Below are positions 5,734 to 6,618 of a DNA stretch of 6,618 nt, in pieces (the first letter of the stretch is position 1; each line of letters starts with the position of its first letter). The DNA comes from Actinomycetota bacterium. Lineage in GTDB: Bacteria; Actinomycetota; Thermoleophilia; Solirubrobacterales; Thermoleophilaceae. The notes beneath the pieces were generated by a model. The model was not told the DNA's origin. It ran no database searches and saw only the letters and a program-made list of their open reading frames with translations. Location: positions 16,658-23,275 of the forward strand of contig VAXR01000067.1 of NCBI GenBank assembly GCA_005885165.1. Direction: 5' to 3'. Both the position numbers and the translations under genes were made by a program.

Positions 5734-6618
5734 GTGAAGGCGGCCGATCCGGCCGAGCTCGGCCGGCGCCTGCGCGAGGGGGACCGCGGAGCCGCACCGG
5801 CTGCGCTGAACGTCATCGAGGATCGCTCGCCCGAGGGCCGCGAACGGGCGCGCGCGCTCCTGCACGAGGTCTCCCCGGACGCGCTCGGCGGCGAGGCGCC
5901 GGCGCACCTCGTTGGGGTGACCGGTCCGCCCGGCGCCGGGAAGTCGTCGCTCCTGTCGGCGCTCGTCGCCGGTTGGAGGGAGCGGGGACGCAGCGTCGCC
6001 GTCCTTGCGGTCGATCCCTCGTCGCGGCACTCCGGCGGTTCGCTGCTCGGCGACCGCGCGCGCATCGAGCACGACCCGCGCGACGACGGGGTCCTGATCC
6101 GCTCGACGGCGGCCGGATCGCGCCTCGGCGGGCTGGCGCCGCCCACGCGCGAGGCGGTCCAGGTGCTCGCACCGGCGTTCGACCTCGTCGTCGTGGAGAC
6201 CGTCGGGGTCGGGCAGTCCGAGACCGACGTCGCCGAGGTGTGCGACACGGTGGCGGTGGTCGTGCAGCCAGCCTCGGGCGACACGCTCCAGTTCCTGAAG
6301 GCGGGGATCATGGAGATCCCCGACGTGCTGGTCGTGACGAAGGCGGACCTGAGCGACGTCGCGATGCGCGCGCGCCGCGACCTGGCCGCCGCGCTGCGAT
6401 CGCTCGGCGCGCGTGACACGCCGGTCGTGAGCGTGTCGTCGGTGCCTCCGCCAAGCGGGATCGAGGAGCTGATCGACGCCCTCGACGCACACCGCTCGAA
6501 GGTCGACGTCGAGGCCAGCCGCCTGTCGGCTCGGCGCCTGGCGGCGCTCGCCGAGTACGCCACCGAGCGCGGGGAGAGCGGGCTGCGGACACTCGGCGGC
6601 CGCCGCGAGGCGCTGCGG
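5734..6618 (+). CDS. meaB: MeaB/ArgK-type GTPase, mutase chaperone (3' end outside window)
   Basis: Reading from GTG at 5734 gives 295 codons with no stop before the window ends; family lengths of roughly 310-340 suggest only the last few tens of residues are missing. MeaB proteins are G3E-family P-loop GTPases that control loading of adenosylcobalamin into acyl-CoA mutases and protect them from inactivation. Visible motifs are Walker A GPPGAGKS (64-71), AVDPSS with D94 and SGGSLLGDRARI, LGGLAPPT (131-138), Walker B/switch II ETVGVGQSE (155-163), SGDTLQFLKAGIMEIPD (the switch III area) and the base-recognition motif TKAD (202-205) where NKxD is usual. The gene follows the mutase after six bases in the same frame, so it is very probably cotranscribed and specific for that mutase. 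The N-terminal helical region before Walker A is about 60 residues, normal for the family. There is no recognisable ribosome binding site. Confidence 0.88.
   Translation, partial: MKAADPAELGRRLREGDRGAAPAALNVIEDRSPEGRERARALLHEVSPDALGGEAPAHLVGVTGPPGAGKSSLLSALVAGWRERGRSVAVLAVDPSSRHSGGSLLGDRARIEHDPRDDGVLIRSTAAGSRLGGLAPPTREAVQVLAPAFDLVVVETVGVGQSETDVAEVCDTVAVVVQPASGDTLQFLKAGIMEIPDVLVVTKADLSDVAMRARRDLAAALRSLGARDTPVVSVSSVPPPSGIEELIDALDAHRSKVDVEASRLSARRLAALAEYATERGESGLRTLGGRREALR

Noticed and set aside
4674..6416. Plus-strand open frame of 580 codons crossing the mutase/GTPase junction
   Set aside because: Its translation is Arg/Gly/Ala-rich without motifs, while the overlapping frame contains the complete B12 domain and MeaB motifs.

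Overview
This is a very GC-rich window with strong G/C third-position bias, GTG and TTG starts, and genes that overlap by one or two bases. The gene content (ethylmalonyl-CoA-type mutase with a MeaB-like GTPase, ClpS, an S15-type hydrolase with extra C-terminal modules) suggests an actinobacterium. My best guess is the Thermoleophilia (Solirubrobacterales/Gaiellales type); this placement is inferred from protein style, not from a marker gene. The window is fully packed: six protein genes, no RNA genes, no mobile elements, no CRISPR array, and no gap longer than 24 bases.

Layout. (1) From the left edge to 1403 on the plus strand is the 3' part of a large, probably exported alpha/beta hydrolase of the S15/CocE type, followed by a fibronectin-III-like segment and a carbohydrate-binding-like module. 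Its catalytic domain lies outside the window. (2) From 3693 down to 1404 on the minus strand is a compact three-gene operon: an MBL-fold metal hydrolase, then clpS, then a GT4-type glycosyltransferase. The genes are joined by 1- and 2-base stop/start overlaps. The last one ends stop-to-stop with the hydrolase gene, with no base between them. (3) From 3718 to the right edge on the plus strand is a metabolic pair: a B12-dependent acyl-CoA mutase that reads as ethylmalonyl-CoA mutase (Ecm/MeaA), followed six bases later by its MeaB-type GTPase chaperone, which runs off the window.

How they work together. The mutase rearranges the carbon skeleton of an acyl-CoA with adenosylcobalamin. The GTPase gates cofactor loading and protects or reactivates the mutase, so these two genes form a functional unit. 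The minus-strand operon starts 24 bases away in the opposite direction and shares the control region. Its three products (hydrolase, N-end-rule adaptor, sugar transferase) have no obvious common pathway.

The most notable small-scale signals are in the 24-base divergent gap. A TACAAT box sits where it would start a leaderless mutase mRNA at its own ATG, and a perfect 6-6-6 inverted repeat is centred on that start codon. I see no clearly new multi-gene system. The points worth a second look are the control region, the same-frame mutase/GTPase junction with two stops, and a few substitutions at normally conserved positions.
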